A DNA stretch of 64,000 nucleotides from Lycorma delicatula (GCF_047948215.1 NC_134455.1:344744997-344808996); one strand, 5' to 3'. Counted from the stretch's first letter, positions 47,191 to 58,255 are shown. Notes: a model not told the origin generated them from the letters alone. Made by a program: numbers and translations.

Positions 47191-47369
47191 TCAAATGTGT
47201 GCAAGTTTTAATTCCTAATGCATAGGCATTTACTGCATATAATCATGAACATAATCAGAATTTCCTATCTTTTGTATAAAAATAAATATACTGCTCTAAA
47301 GAATAAATAAATAACGATTCCCAAACTCGTGTAGCAAGCTGTGAATCAAATGCTTCATTTATTTCAGCA

Positions 47370-48140
47370 CAGACTAATTTCATTGCTGGTAGATGCTGCT
47401 TAAAATCACCAAATAAGCTTTGATTCAACTCTCCAGAATCAGCTGCATGTATAAATATTGATTAAATATAAAGATAAATTATTATAAATATGAATATCTG
47501 CAACAAATATACCAGCCAATAAAAACAACTAAAAATCATTACTTTAAATATTGTATTGCTGAGAAAAATCCTGATTAGCCATTTATAGATACTTAAAATA
47601 GCTCACTTTTACATTACACTGTCTAAGAAATCCCTAAACAGATATTTACAGCAATTATGCCAGCTTATTTCAGTAGTTCTCATAAATAAGTCTAGGTTTT
47701 TCTGATAATTACTGAAATCAATAAAAATTATTACAAAATAAATACTTTATAAAAAATGTTAAACTTTTTACAAACAACTATTCAAATAGGCAGTGGTTGC
47801 CTACCACTGCCATGTTCAATAAAATGGTTCTCATAAATAAGCAAAGTTAAACGGTTGTAAGAGGGTAATGAGAGTAACAATAAATACCTTTAATAAATAA
47901 AATAAATATTAAATTATAAATTACTGTACGTATGTTAAAAAGTAAGTTCTGCTACCTATTAATTCACCTTCTAATGAAAATAATAGGATAAAAAACCTGC
48001 TGTCGGTAAACAATTAAAATAATTAATAGTTTACATGTTATGTTTACATAATTAACATGTTGCAACATCTAGAAATGAATCATAATATTGAGTAACATAC
48101 ATTAGCCATCAGCTCCACTCTTCATTCAAAACAGCAATCA
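47370..48140. other. Insert in copy C with no counterpart in copy A
   Basis: Copy A passes directly from TTTATTTCAGCATACATC near 2530 to CATCTTAATGG; copy C has about 770 bp more between these points. No coding motif or inverted ends were seen, so either C gained it or A lost it. Confidence 0.6.
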
Positions 48141-48614
48141 TAGAATTTACATCTTAATGGTTAAAGGCTGTGCCCATTCAAAATATTTTTAAAAATATTC
48201 ATAACCATTTGTAAATAATTCTTGCCTGAATTTTGGTATTCCCTAATCTCACAAATTTACTTCATTTTCATTTTTTAAATTTTTGACTGAATTTTTTTTA
48301 TTAAACCGGTAGTGCATGTTAATAGAATGTTTCTCTAATTAAAAATTATTTGTGTCTGCAATTTCATTGCGCGATTCTTTTGTATTATTTAATATAATTG
48401 TTTTATATATTTTCTTTAAGACTAAATTTCTTTTGTATTAATATAATTGTTATTTATATATTTTCTTGAATACTAAATTTCATATAAATAACAAATTTCA
48501 TATAAATTTCATTGTACTTTAAAATTATTTTTAACTAAAGAAAAAATTGTGTTACTAAAGAAAAAATAAAATATAATTTGAACATAAGTGCAAGTGCAAG
48601 TGGGTAACTATGGT

Positions 48615-48622
48615 TATAAAAG
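48615..48622 (+). promoter_or_regulatory. TATA box of signal-peptide gene, copy C
   Basis: TATAAAAG lies 117 bp upstream of the ATG at 48732, matching 2927-2934. Confidence 0.5.
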
Positions 48623-48731
48623 TTGCTGTTATCCATGGCAACAATATTTTTGCCTTATTTTCTTAATACTGTGACTAACAGTAAAAACATATAGAGACGA
48701 TTTAACTATTATAAATAGTATAACTAGTAAA

Positions 48732-48806
48732 ATGAAAGGCAAACTCATATTGGCATCTCTCCTTGTTGTTTGTGTAGCAGCACAGTGGGATTCCGTAATT
48801 TCTTAG
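48732..48806 (+). pseudogene. Signal-peptide exon, copy C, donor lost
   Basis: It reads MKGKLILASLLVVCVAAQWD, then three more residues (S, V, I), Ser and a stop. A deletion has removed the CGG/GTATGT end of the exon and the start of the intron present at 3116-3123. The first 18 codons keep the hydrophobic pattern, with two conservative changes from copy A. Without the donor it cannot be spliced to the Cys-rich exon at 49708, so it is probably dead. Confidence 0.5.
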
Positions 48807-48931
48807 TAATAATTTTTTTAAATTTAAGATTACCTTATAGGGTTCATACAGTAGTAGTAAACACCTTCAAGATGTAAATTCTGATTGCACTAATTACTTG
48901 GTTTGGTTACCAACTCCAATGAAAGTCTAGC

Positions 48932-49407
48932 ATGTGTGTGTGTGTGCGTGTGCGTGCGCGTGCGCGCGTGCGCGTGCGCGCGTGTGCGTGCGCGTGCGCG
49001 CGTGTGCGTGTGCGTGCGCGTGCGCGTGTGCGCGTGTGCGTGCGCGTGTGCGTGTGCGTGTGCGTGCGTGTGTGTGTGTGTGTGTGTGTGTAAGTCCGTG
49101 TGTGTGTGTAAGTCCGTGTGTGTGTGTGTGTGTGTGTGTAAGTGCGTGTGTGTAAGTGCGTGTGTGTGTGCGTGTGTGTATGTGTGCGTGTGCGTGTGTG
49201 TGTGCGCGTGCGCGTGTGTGTGTGCGCGTGCGCGTGTGCGCGCATGTGCGTGCGTGTGTGCGCATGTGCATGTGTGTGCGTGTGCGCATGTGTGTGCGTG
49301 TGCGCATGTGTGTGCGTGTGCGCATGTGCATGCGTGTGCGCATGTGCGTGCGTGTGCGCATGTGCGTGCGTGTGCGTGTGCGCATGTGCGTGCGTGTGTA
49401 TGTGTAT
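48932..49407. repeat. Long (GT/GC)n microsatellite
   Basis: About 475 bp of GT with GC and occasional AA/CA interruptions, purine-pyrimidine alternating throughout. It creates several spurious open frames on both strands (Cys-Val or His-Thr repeats). The homologous site in copy A is about 49 bp long (3364-3412). Confidence 0.97.
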
Positions 49408-49707
49408 CACAGCCAGGCTATTTATGAAGTGTAATAAGGTGTTTATGAAGTGTTGAAAGTTTTCCTATGAACAAAGTCACCTTATATAGCACAATCCCCT
49501 GTTTTTATCCCCTTTTTTTTATCATGAGATGAGATATTTTTAGCATTTGACAAGCATGATCGGGTCCAGAATCTTCTGCTTGAAACAAAGGTCGTGATAA
49601 TCATTACCACGTATGTATATAAACTAGCAAGCAGAACCTAGTTTAGTGGCAAGGGGTATAGCAGTGGATTGAGACTTATAAATAATTTTGTATAAATGTA
49701 TTTGCAG

Positions 49708-49790
49708 AACAAGATGTCGTGCAACACCTCCCAGTCTACCACATCCACGTAGATAAATTTACCTTCTTGCATATGGATATAAACTGCTTG
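49708..49790 (+). pseudogene. Cys-rich exon, copy C first unit, with stop
   Basis: It has the same TTTGCAG and GTAATA borders as 4091-4198. In the frame continuing from the signal exon it reads RCRATPPSLPHPR and then a stop. Confidence 0.4.
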
Positions 49791-49850
49791 GTAATAAGGA
49801 ATTTCAATGAGGGGATATAAACTGCTTGGTAATAAGGAATTTCAATGAGG
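49775..49850. repeat. 38-bp tandem duplication private to copy C
   Basis: Units start at 49775 and 49813 and include a splice-donor-like GTAATA in each. Confidence 0.9.
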
Positions 49851-51148
49851 ATAAATTTCTCTGAAGGTCTGGGCGTACATGATGCTTCTAACCTTGTGTT
49901 TTGTACAAGCTTATTTACTTTACATAACTTTGTATAATATAAATGATTTTGAAACGACAAATATTATAGACATTTGTCTATGTTATTTTTAAAAATAGGA
50001 TACTTACAGGGTAGGGCGATGTTTACTGGTAGCATGCAGTATGTCACATGATCATTAAGAAAAGACTGAGAAAATATTTGAAAGTTCTTTATTTAGAATT
50101 TGTTTACTTTTTTATATAGTTTTTGATTCACATCCTGTTTATTAATTGTGTAATAATTCATTCTATTTTTCCATATATACAGTAAGCTTCATGATTGTAG
50201 TGCTCTGATCAGTGGAGTTTCACTTGCTCTTGTCTGCATGTGCTAGAACACGTTTTTCTCTTCTAAGCATGAAAAATTATTCTTAATTTGATTGTTACAA
50301 TATTACCTTATAGGGTGTTGGGCAAGTTACAAAAATAAAATTATAATACATTTGTACTTATTTTTTTGTACTAATAATAATCTGAACATATTTACAGACA
50401 AATTACATTACATTACAATTATAATCCAAAAGATGATTTCCTTTTGTTTTAATATAATTAAAAAACAATGTTATTACCATTTAAGATGGTAATAGGTGTG
50501 AGTATGCACTTGAGTGTGAGTATGCACACACACAGAAAGTGTGTCATTTTCAAGAAATGTCACAGTCTTTTCAAGAAAGTCTGAAGGAAAATTTTCTAAT
50601 GGCATCTTCTCCAAAGTGATAATTTTAGAGTTTTGCTTTTAATTAGATATTTCAGAGTGTCATTTCCTTCAGTCTTTCTGCGCTTTGATAGCACTGCATC
50701 AGCTGAAATAATGGTAGCCTGAGAACGAGTCATCTTTTTGGATTAATTACAATAAATATTATATAGTATAGGATATATTAACATTTTAATTAGTTAATAT
50801 AGTTTAATGTTTACTAAATTAATGTCTATCTACCTGGCTTTTACTATCTGGCCTGGAGGACCAAAAAGCCAGACCAAAAATTATACATAGCTCTTATCAA
50901 AAGATAAGACTTGATTTTTTACAGAATAAATGATATATATAAACCATATTTAAAAAAATGCAAAATGCATTATAAATTTATATACAACATTTCTATTTAC
51001 CTATACATGCATTATAAATTTATATAACAGTTCTATTTACCTGTACAGTATAAGTATATTTTACATTAATATTTCCTTGAGATAAAGTATATAATAGTAT
51101 ATAATAAACATACACAAAGTATAACATACAAGTATATAAAATCATACA

Positions 51149-51208
51149 TTATCAAATTTTTATCAAATTTGATAATATTTGTGACAAATATTTTTTAATA
51201 TTTGTCAC
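51149..51208. repeat. Two adjacent snap-back hairpins in copy C
   Basis: Hairpin 1: arms 51149-51159 and 51165-51175 with a 5-nt loop. Hairpin 2: arms 51181-51192 and 51197-51208 with loop TTTT. Copy A (near 5758) and units near 8850 and 57200 have ATAAATTCTTTTGAG here instead. Confidence 0.92.
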
Positions 51209-51368
51209 AATTACAGAGAAGAAATTCACAAACAATGTTTAAAAAAATTTGACATGTACAAAATTTTTGGTTATGTATTAATAACCATACACTAAGTGTA
51301 TAAGAGTAACAAGAAGAACAGGGTATTTTTTTAGTATGAAAATAAAAGATTTTCTTTTGTAAAATCAC

Positions 51369-51410
51369 ATGCCTTTTGTACTGATTTTGTAAAATTAGTA
51401 CAGAAGGCAT
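51369..51410. repeat. 20-bp snap-back hairpin in copy C
   Basis: Arms 51369-51388 and 51391-51410, loop GT, two mismatches. Copy A has a shorter inverted copy of the same right arm near 6016-6034. Confidence 0.88.
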
Positions 51411-51679
51411 AAATGAAAATATCAGCTGAGCATATATAAATGAAAATGTAGCGTGTACCACTTTCAGATTCCAAAACACCACTGTTTTGGAAAACTCAAG
51501 ATTAAATGAATATAAAGAAAAAATAAATATAATTTGAAAACAAAACTTCAGTGTGGTGGAAAATAAATAACATTTATAAATAATAAATTGATAAAATAAA
51601 ATTGATAAAATTGATATAATAAATTGATAAAATGAAAGGCAAACTAATATTGGCAACACTGCGAATATAATATTTGCAG

Positions 51680-51773
51680 ATGTCATCGTGCAACACCTCC
51701 CAGTCTACCACATCCACATCGATTAATTTATCCAGTCAGCATCTGCCCTTTATGCAAGGAAGTAAACTGCTTG
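51680..51773 (+). CDS. Cys-rich exon of small secreted family, copy C second unit
   Basis: It appears identical to 6348-6441, with the same splice-like borders and four Cys. The upstream ATG at 51632 runs only 12 codons, so no intact transcript frame leads into it. Confidence 0.38.
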
Positions 51774-52091
51774 GTAATAAGGCAGAAGATAATGTACAAA
51801 AGCTTATTTACTTTTGTAACTAGTAATGAATTATGATTCTCTGTACCTCTGTATCCATTTTTTTAATTTATCTTTTATCTGTACAATTATAGAGAAAAGT
51901 TTTATGCATGTAGGACAAACTATAGGAAACGACAATCACAAATAAAGGCAATTAAATTCAAGAAAATTAAGAAAAGACAGAATATTTGAAAGTATTGTTT
52001 ATAGTATGTTTATTGTTTATACTATGTTTATACTATGTTTATACTATTCGAGTAATACGTAAAACCTTATATGTTAAATTTTTGGGGGAAT

Positions 52092-52239
52092 GGGTACTGT
52101 GCATAAGAAAACAATTAGATGAAAATACATCACCAGCTGAAATCCAGTGCATAAGAAAATTAGATGAAAATACATCACCAGCTGAAATCCACTGCATAAG
52201 AAAACAATTAAGATGAAAATACATCACCAGCTGAAATCC
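52092..52239 (+). pseudogene. Exon-like block with threefold internal repeat
   Basis: Three adjacent units (starting 52100, 52148 and 52193; 48 and 45 bp) each encode CIRK(Q)LDENTSPAEI. Copy A has one unit at 7137. The third unit is shifted to a stop. Downstream the sequence would continue NNLRKK, matching the related block near 61470. Confidence 0.45.
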
Positions 52240-52535
52240 AAAACAACCTCAGAAAAAAATGTTTTAGTATGGTATCATGATTAAGAAATGAGAAATTTTA
52301 ATACACTTGTTTCATGTTATGCCAAACAAGTGTACATTGAGTGATTGAAGTGATTAATTTGCATGCTTAATTTAACACTATTTTAACATTATTGTGTTTT
52401 ACAGGCCATAAGATTTTTTATCAATATTTAAGCAACGTGTGGGGGTATAAGAGATTTTATTAATTTATAAAAACTGCAAAATGCATTATCATAAATTTAT
52501 ATACAACATGGATATGAGAAAACATTGATTTCGAT

Positions 52536-53345
52536 TCAGCAGGAGAAGTAGAGATGAAGGAGTTGGGAGAAGTGATTTATGTCAAAAGGAGAGTTCCAGG
52601 GATGAAGATGCGTAGTTGAAAGAATAGATCTGAGGAATAGTTTTGTATGATCTGTTATGGTTGCTAGCCACAGCCGTAGCAACTGAAGCAAGAAGGAATA
52701 AGAAGGAATACCATAAGGAATGAGAAGGAAGGTTACCAGAAATATTAGAAAGAACAAGGGCCTTTGATCGAAAGGTCTTTTTGAATTGCGGTCCGGATTC
52801 CGGTTTGCCAAAATATGGCAAAACAGATGGGTCAGCAAGATGGAGATGTTGAAATTTTTGGGCAACTGAAGGGGATAAGGAATAAGAAGGAAGGTTACCA
52901 GAAATATTAGAAAGAACGAGGGACTTTGAAAGTTCTTTTTGAATTGCAGTAGGGAGTGAATTTTAATATTTGCAGTGCCAAGGATAGAAGCACGTAGAGG
53001 AAATACCGGAAAGGCGTATTTGGGAATTTCCTAAAGGAAGAGCAAAAGACAAATTTTTGGTAATTAAGGTACATTGTGAACCAGAGTTCAAAACAGCATG
53101 GACATTATGTATTCTGAAGGAATCTAAGGAGACAATGGCCGTACCAAGGAGCACAGTAGAAGACTTCACAAGCAGACTGGAAAAACACGTGGTGGTGGGA
53201 TCAGACTGCGGTGAAATTTGAGTAGAGCTGATACGAGTGAAATGGGTTATGGGTGGAATATCAGAGAGAATTGGGAGCTAGAGTGACTGAAGGTGTCGGA
53301 GTAGGCGTGGAGACAGATGAGCAGGAGTATCTGAGCATAGAGAAG
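52536..53345 (-). mobile_element. BEL/Pao protease relic, copy C
   Basis: It is the sister of 7365-8090. The catalytic motif reads VLNSGSQC, so the essential Asp has become Asn. Frame changes near 52960 and several rearranged short repeats break it further (the AAGGTTACCAGAAATATTAG segment occurs twice, near 52730 and 52890). The place and orientation in the unit are the same as in copy A. Confidence 0.8.
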
Positions 53346-54337
53346 TGATTTAAGTAGTAATAAAGTGATTTTTGTAATAAAGACTGAAAAACTGGTTTAA
53401 TATTCAGATTGGGAGTTTGATTGAAATTGGGAGTTTGATTTTACAAGTTTAATCATACAATATAATGTGTTCCATTCAGCGCTGATTGAATTTATATCAC
53501 AAATTTCAGACTGCTCTATTATTTCAGAGTTGTTTGTAAAAATTTGATCGACGATGTCAAAACTTGAGCAAGTGCTTTGATAGCATCAAGTTAAAGCAGA
53601 GTTGCGCATTTTGATAATAGTGCTGCATTAGCTGAGATTACAATAAATATTTAAATAGTATAGTATACTGTATGATTTCATGTGTTACTCTTAAATAACT
53701 TATTAACAATAGTATAGAATCTTAAGAAAATCTTTCATCAGAAAATTGATACATAATTCAAAAAGTAATATCAGATCAAATGTTTTCTTTTATTAAAGAA
53801 AATTATTTCAGATTTTATGACAAATGTTTATTACTTTATCCGGACTACAAAATAATAACATACACAAAGTATAACAACGGACGGATTATCTGTAAAAAAC
53901 ATACTTAAAGTTAACATTACATATTTTTGCTGTTAATCTCACAATCATGAACTTCGTATGTATCAAAATAAATTCAAAATGAATTTGATTCATAAGAATT
54001 AACATAACAGACATATCATAAATAATATCAATTTATGATGTGTTTTACATTTTATATGCTTTTGTTTTTTTGGAACTTTGATCCATGAATTATAATAAAA
54101 GTTGAATTATAAAAAGTTAAGTAAAAATGTTGATAATATAGAAATATGATTCTTTTTTTTTATTAGTAGAAGTCCTTTCAACAACTGTTAAACACTATTT
54201 GCTAAATTTACATTAAATAGCACCTGCTGTTCAGTAGCAACATATTCTGCTAGACCTTTGATTATATAAATGTGAATACCATCAAAAACTAGTGCAGCTC
54301 TGGATCTAATAGAGTTAACATCCTATTCTTTAGAAAC

Positions 54338-54361
54338 AAAAACCATAATGATATGGTTTTT
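54338..54361. repeat. Snap-back hairpin at left edge of insertion
   Basis: AAAAACCAT and ATGGTTTTT with loop AATGAT. The right side is the exact reverse complement of the ancestral AAAAACCATATCATT kept at 9226 and 58130. Confidence 0.92.
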
Positions 54362-54385
54362 ATCTTAGTTAACAATAACTAAGAT
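54362..54385. repeat. Perfect 10-bp hairpin inside insertion
   Basis: ATCTTAGTTA and TAACTAAGAT with loop ACAA. Confidence 0.9.
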
Positions 54386-54421
54386 TCAACTTAATAATAA
54401 CTTAACAATAACTAAGAATAA

Positions 54422-54580
54422 ACTTTCAGATTCAGCTAGTAAATTTTGAAGGTTTGGAAGTTGCAGTAAAAGTACTTCACCATTAGGCACCAGGCTTATG
54501 GCAAACGTTAAATTCATGTTTTGCTCATCTGCTCATCTGCTCGATTTACTATATATTCCTTTAACACCATTGTTTTTGGA
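54422..54580 (-). repeat. 159-bp copy of 55346-55504
   Basis: Identical by eye over the whole 159 bp, same orientation, offset 924. It contains the TFAIS coding block (ATG on the minus strand at 54515-54517) inserted into the middle of another coding block. Confidence 0.93.
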
Positions 54581-54609
54581 ACAAAAACCATAATGATATG
54601 GTTTTTGTT
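54580..54609. repeat. Snap-back hairpin at right edge of insertion
   Basis: Arms of 12 bp (54580-54591 and 54598-54609), loop AATGAT, repeating the inverted copy seen at 54338-54361. Confidence 0.92.
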
Positions 54610-54799
54610 TCCATATGTATGTTTTTGCAAGATTATTCATTTGAAATACAAAATAAAAATTAAACCCATATTCCATGCATAACGCCTCTAATGTATTTTC
54701 CTTTTTTGTTGGCTTCACCCCACAGTTTTAACCTCAAAAGGATTTTTTCTACTTGAACATGTGCAATTTTTTTATTTTTATAAATTACTCAAGCAAATT

Positions 54800-55090
54800 G
54801 AGATCAGCTACAAAAATCATGTCCTTTTGTGATTTATTTAAGGTTTGGCCTGCTGTATAATATGTATTTTGTTCTGTAACTTGTAGTAGAGGTAGATGAA
54901 TCATTTCTAAGTTAACTAAACAAAGATAATACTTACAAAGATATTCCTCGCCGATTTAATAATTTATCTTGTTTTTTCTGACCCATTCATAACCAAATGA
55001 AATAATGCCAAGAACAATCGAGCTATTAATGGCACTATTTTTTTATATAGTCCTGTGTTTCTGTCACAGTAGCTGCTAAAGCTAACAGCA
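54800..55090 (-). pseudogene. Minus-strand coding block (MGQKKQD), copy C
   Basis: It matches 58374-58718 but lacks about 32 bp and has a few other small indels that break the frame. Confidence 0.45.
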
Positions 55091-55261
55091 CAACGCACAA
55101 TATTTACTAGTTTTCATCTTATCTATGAATAGTTTTCATCCTGTAAAGTTATGTTCATGATGTATACACCCTCTCTGTGACAAGAGAAATATTGTTTGTA
55201 CTGTAACAAACTAATATCTTTAAAATTAAAAATGTAAATATAAAATACTTTTTTTCGCTGT

Positions 55262-55443
55262 TGAAATTGCAAGGACATATTTAGGGGTACACCTTGCTCC
55301 TATCCCACTTTCAGATTCACTATCCTACTTTAAAGTGGCTATCCCACTTTCAGATTCAGCTAGTAAATTTTGAAGGTTTGGAAGTTGCAGTAAAAGTACT
55401 TCACCATTAGGCACCAGGCTTATGGCAAACGTTAAATTCATGT
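55262..55443 (-). pseudogene. Minus-strand N-terminal block (TFAIS), copy C
   Basis: An ATG at 55441 opens MNLTFAISLVPNGEVLLL, then NLQNLLAESESG. Near 55320-55345 a short rearrangement interrupts it; PKYVLAISTAKK follows, and then a donor-like GTATTT. It is the parent of the copy at 54422-54580. Confidence 0.45.
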
Positions 55444-55617
55444 TTTGCTCATCTGCTCATCTGCTCGATTTACTATATATTCCTTTAACACCATTGTTTT
55501 TGGAAAACTCGAACCCAATTCATCAGTCATAATACAATGTGTTAGGTGATTATGAAAGATTATATTATAGGTTATTACAAAGATTATAAAGGATTATACA
55601 CCTCATCACATCATTAT

Positions 55618-55738
55618 TAGAAACATCACACTGATCCTCATGTTGAATTTCAGTAATAGTAAAGTTTGATGCTTTGGAGGTTCCAGTGAAAGTACATCGC
55701 CACCATTAGGCGCTGGGCTTATAGCAAATGTCTTGTGT
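55618..55738 (-). pseudogene. Minus-strand TFAIS variant block
   Basis: It reads KTFAISPAPNGGDVLSLEPP, then HQTLLLL. The initiating codon is GTG here but ATG in the sister at 59698. It is about 25 percent different in protein from the block at 58935-59138, so two TFAIS subtypes alternate along the array. Confidence 0.4.
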
Positions 55739-55999
55739 TCTGCACTCACGTGCCCAATCCGTCTCTAAAAGTACAATTGACAAAATGCTTTTAAAATCCA
55801 AGAATTTGTAAAAGGAAAATTCTGCACTTTCATAAGGTATAGAAGAGGCAACGGTTGTAGAAATTAATAATTGCTTGTTCATAAAAGCAGGTGACAAAAA
55901 TGATGATAGATGATAAATATGATGACTTTACACCATAATCCTTCAATAACTACTTCTATAGCAGTACTATTCTACATTATTTTTTTTAACTGCTGTGAC

Positions 56000-56330
56000 C
56001 TGTCTAAGTGGTTTTCACTTATGAACAAAATTTTTAGTTCAGTTTATTGATATGTCATTCACATGAAGAGGTGGTTGTTAAATCATCTTCACTATTATCT
56101 TCACTCATTCTTAGGTAAGGAAATTTCTCAAAATTTTTATCAGCATCAAGCATCAATTCTTCAAATGTGAAGAATTTGACGATGCGATTCAGTTTTCAAA
56201 ATGCATTTGAACATCTGCGGCAAGTATCTAAACAGAGTTCCAAAAGAAGAAAATTTTCTAAATTTATGATTAAATTAATAAAAGCGCATTACCAGATAAG
56301 TGTCTGGTAAATTTGCAGTTTTTGTTAAGG
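56000..56330 (-). other. Possible minus-strand exon ending SEDDLTTTSSCE
   Basis: One minus frame reads IVKFFTFEELMLDADKNFEK, then FPYLRMSEDNSEDDL and TTTSSCE before a stop at about 56070. Copies of the acidic end occur near 60175 and 30175. The + strand of the same place reads ICHSHEEVVVKSSS with splice-like borders, so strand assignment is open. Confidence 0.3.
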
Positions 56331-57954
56331 AGATAACTGGGAATCTTCATGGACGGAACCTTTGAAATAGCCTGAATTTCGGAGTTTGTAATGAAGACTG
56401 AAAAACTGGTTTAATAATCAAGATTGAAATTGGGAGTTTGATTTTACAAATTTAATATACAATATAATGCGTTCTATTCAGCGCTGATTTAATTTTATCA
56501 CAAATTTCGGACTGCTCTATTATTTCAGAGTTGTTTGTAAAAATTTGATCGACAATGTCAAACTTGAGCGAGTGCTTTGATAGCATCAAGTTGTTCACCA
56601 GACAACTCCATGAGAACTAACCATTTCCTTCAGTCTGTTAAAGCAGAGTTGCGCTTTTGATAATAGTGCTGCATTAGCTGAGAATGTTAGCCTGAGAACA
56701 AGTCGATCTTTTTGGATTAAATTTACAATAAATATTTAAATAGTATAGGATACTGTATGATTTCATGTGTTACTCTTAAATAACTTATAGTATAGAATCT
56801 AAGCAAATCTTTCATCAGAAAATTGATGCATAATATTACTCAAAAAGTAATATCACATCAGATGTTTTCTTTTATTAAAGAAAATTTTTTGAGATTTTAT
56901 GACTACAAAATAATAACATACACAAAGTATATAACAATGATACAAAGTATAACAATGGATGGATTACCTTATTTAACAGATTACCTTATTACCTTATTTA
57001 CCTTATTATTGTTCAATGAAAAACATTAGTAACTTAATATTAACTTACGCAGAATGTAATCTGGACTAACATAATAGAAAGTTTAACAGACATACTGTAA
57101 AAAACATTACTGAAAAACGAGTATTTTGCTGCTAACTTAAGTTAACATTAAATATTTTTGCTGTTAATCTCACAATCATGAACTTCGTATGTATCAAAAT
57201 AAATTCTTTTGAGTATTAATATTTTTGTCACACAATTACAGAGAAGAAATTCACAAACAATGTTTAAAAAATGTTTGACATAAAACAAAGATTCATAAGA
57301 ATTAAGCATAACAGAGGAGTTAATTGAACAACACCATATACATACTTTTTAGAGAGTATACAATGTATTGTCTTCATAAAATAGAAGTAATGAGAAGAAA
57401 TAGAAGTAATAGTGTAATGAGAAGAACATGGTTTTAATATGTGAAAAGAAAACAATACAACAATCCAAAAGATGATTTTCTTTTGTTTTAATTAAAAGTT
57501 CTTCTTATTACCAGTTAAGATATAAACACATGAAATAATAAATATCTTAAAGAAATAATCAGTACAGAAGGCATAAATGAAAACATCAGCTGAGCATATA
57601 TAAATATATATGTTGAATGGAATACATAAATCCCAGTGTATGAAAAATTTCTTATTTATAGTTGAAATTTTCATTTTAATTGAAATGCTGTTAAATTTTT
57701 GATGAAAATAAGTTAAATATCAAGTTAAATTAAAACTGCTTTACACCATTTTGTTGTACAATTAAATTTTTTTTTTTTTGTTTTAATTTTTATATTTTAT
57801 TTGTTATAAAAAATAATATCAATTTATGATGTGTTTTACATTTTATATGCTTTTGTTTTTTTGGAACTTTGATCCATGAATTATAATAAAAGTTTCAAAG
57901 TAAAAATGTTGATAAAATATAGAAATATGATTTTTTATTTTTTTTATTTTTATA

Positions 57955-58255
57955 AGTAGAAGTCCTTCCAACAACTGTTAAACACTTTGTTTGCTAAATT
58001 TACATTAAATAGCATCTGCTGTTCAGTAGCAACATATTCTGCTAGACCTTTGATTATATAAATGTTGGAATACCATCAAAAACTAGTGCAGCTCTGGACC
58101 TAATAGAGTTAACATCCTATTCTTTAGAAACAAAAACCATATCATTATCGCCATCAAAGAGGACAGTGCATGCAAGATTATTCATTTGAAATACAAAATA
58201 AAAATTAAACCCATATTCCATGCATAACGCCTCTGTAATGTATTTGATAAAAAAA
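57955..58255 (-). pseudogene. Minus-strand coding block (VLFDGDND), unit 3
   Basis: It reads ITEALCMEYGFNFYFVF, then NNLACTVLFDGDNDMVFVSKE, a stop, DVNSIRSRAALVFDGIP, and after a frame step KGLAEYVATEQQMLFNVN, ending NSCWKDFYL and a stop. It has the best-preserved C-terminal end of the four copies. Compared with copy A the changes are mostly single-base indels and a few replacements. Confidence 0.5.

Larger units (their letters stand above)
54170..54720 (-). pseudogene. Minus-strand coding block (VLFDGDND), copy C, split
   Basis: The parts matching 9050-9345 are 54170-54345 and 54610-54720. Between them lies an insertion of about 260 bp bordered by two hairpins and holding a 159-bp copy of 55346-55504. 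The right part reads KPTKKENTLEALCMEYGFNF. Confidence 0.45.
45034..54800. repeat. Long duplicated block, copy C
   Basis: The sister of block A (1-9467). It begins after GTGTATTAGCC at 45023-45033. Relative to A it has private duplications (46921-47190, 49775-49850, 52100-52239), an unmatched insert (about 47370-48140), a private loss (the SINE tail near 46416) and a large GT expansion (48932-49407). It carries the same BEL/Pao relic and SINE at matching places, so those insertions predate the duplication. It continues into further units to the right. Confidence 0.93.

Noticed and set aside
48903..49456. Several open frames of 70-174 residues on both strands
   Set aside because: They are Cys/Val/Ala/Arg or His/Thr strings translated from the GT microsatellite, with no signal of real coding.
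51195..51686. 163-residue minus-strand frame starting MTSANIIFAV
   Set aside because: It runs antisense through the Cys-rich exon and AT-rich intron-like sequence; copy A retains only 73 residues of it. The Phe/Ile/Leu-rich content is what AT-rich non-coding DNA gives.
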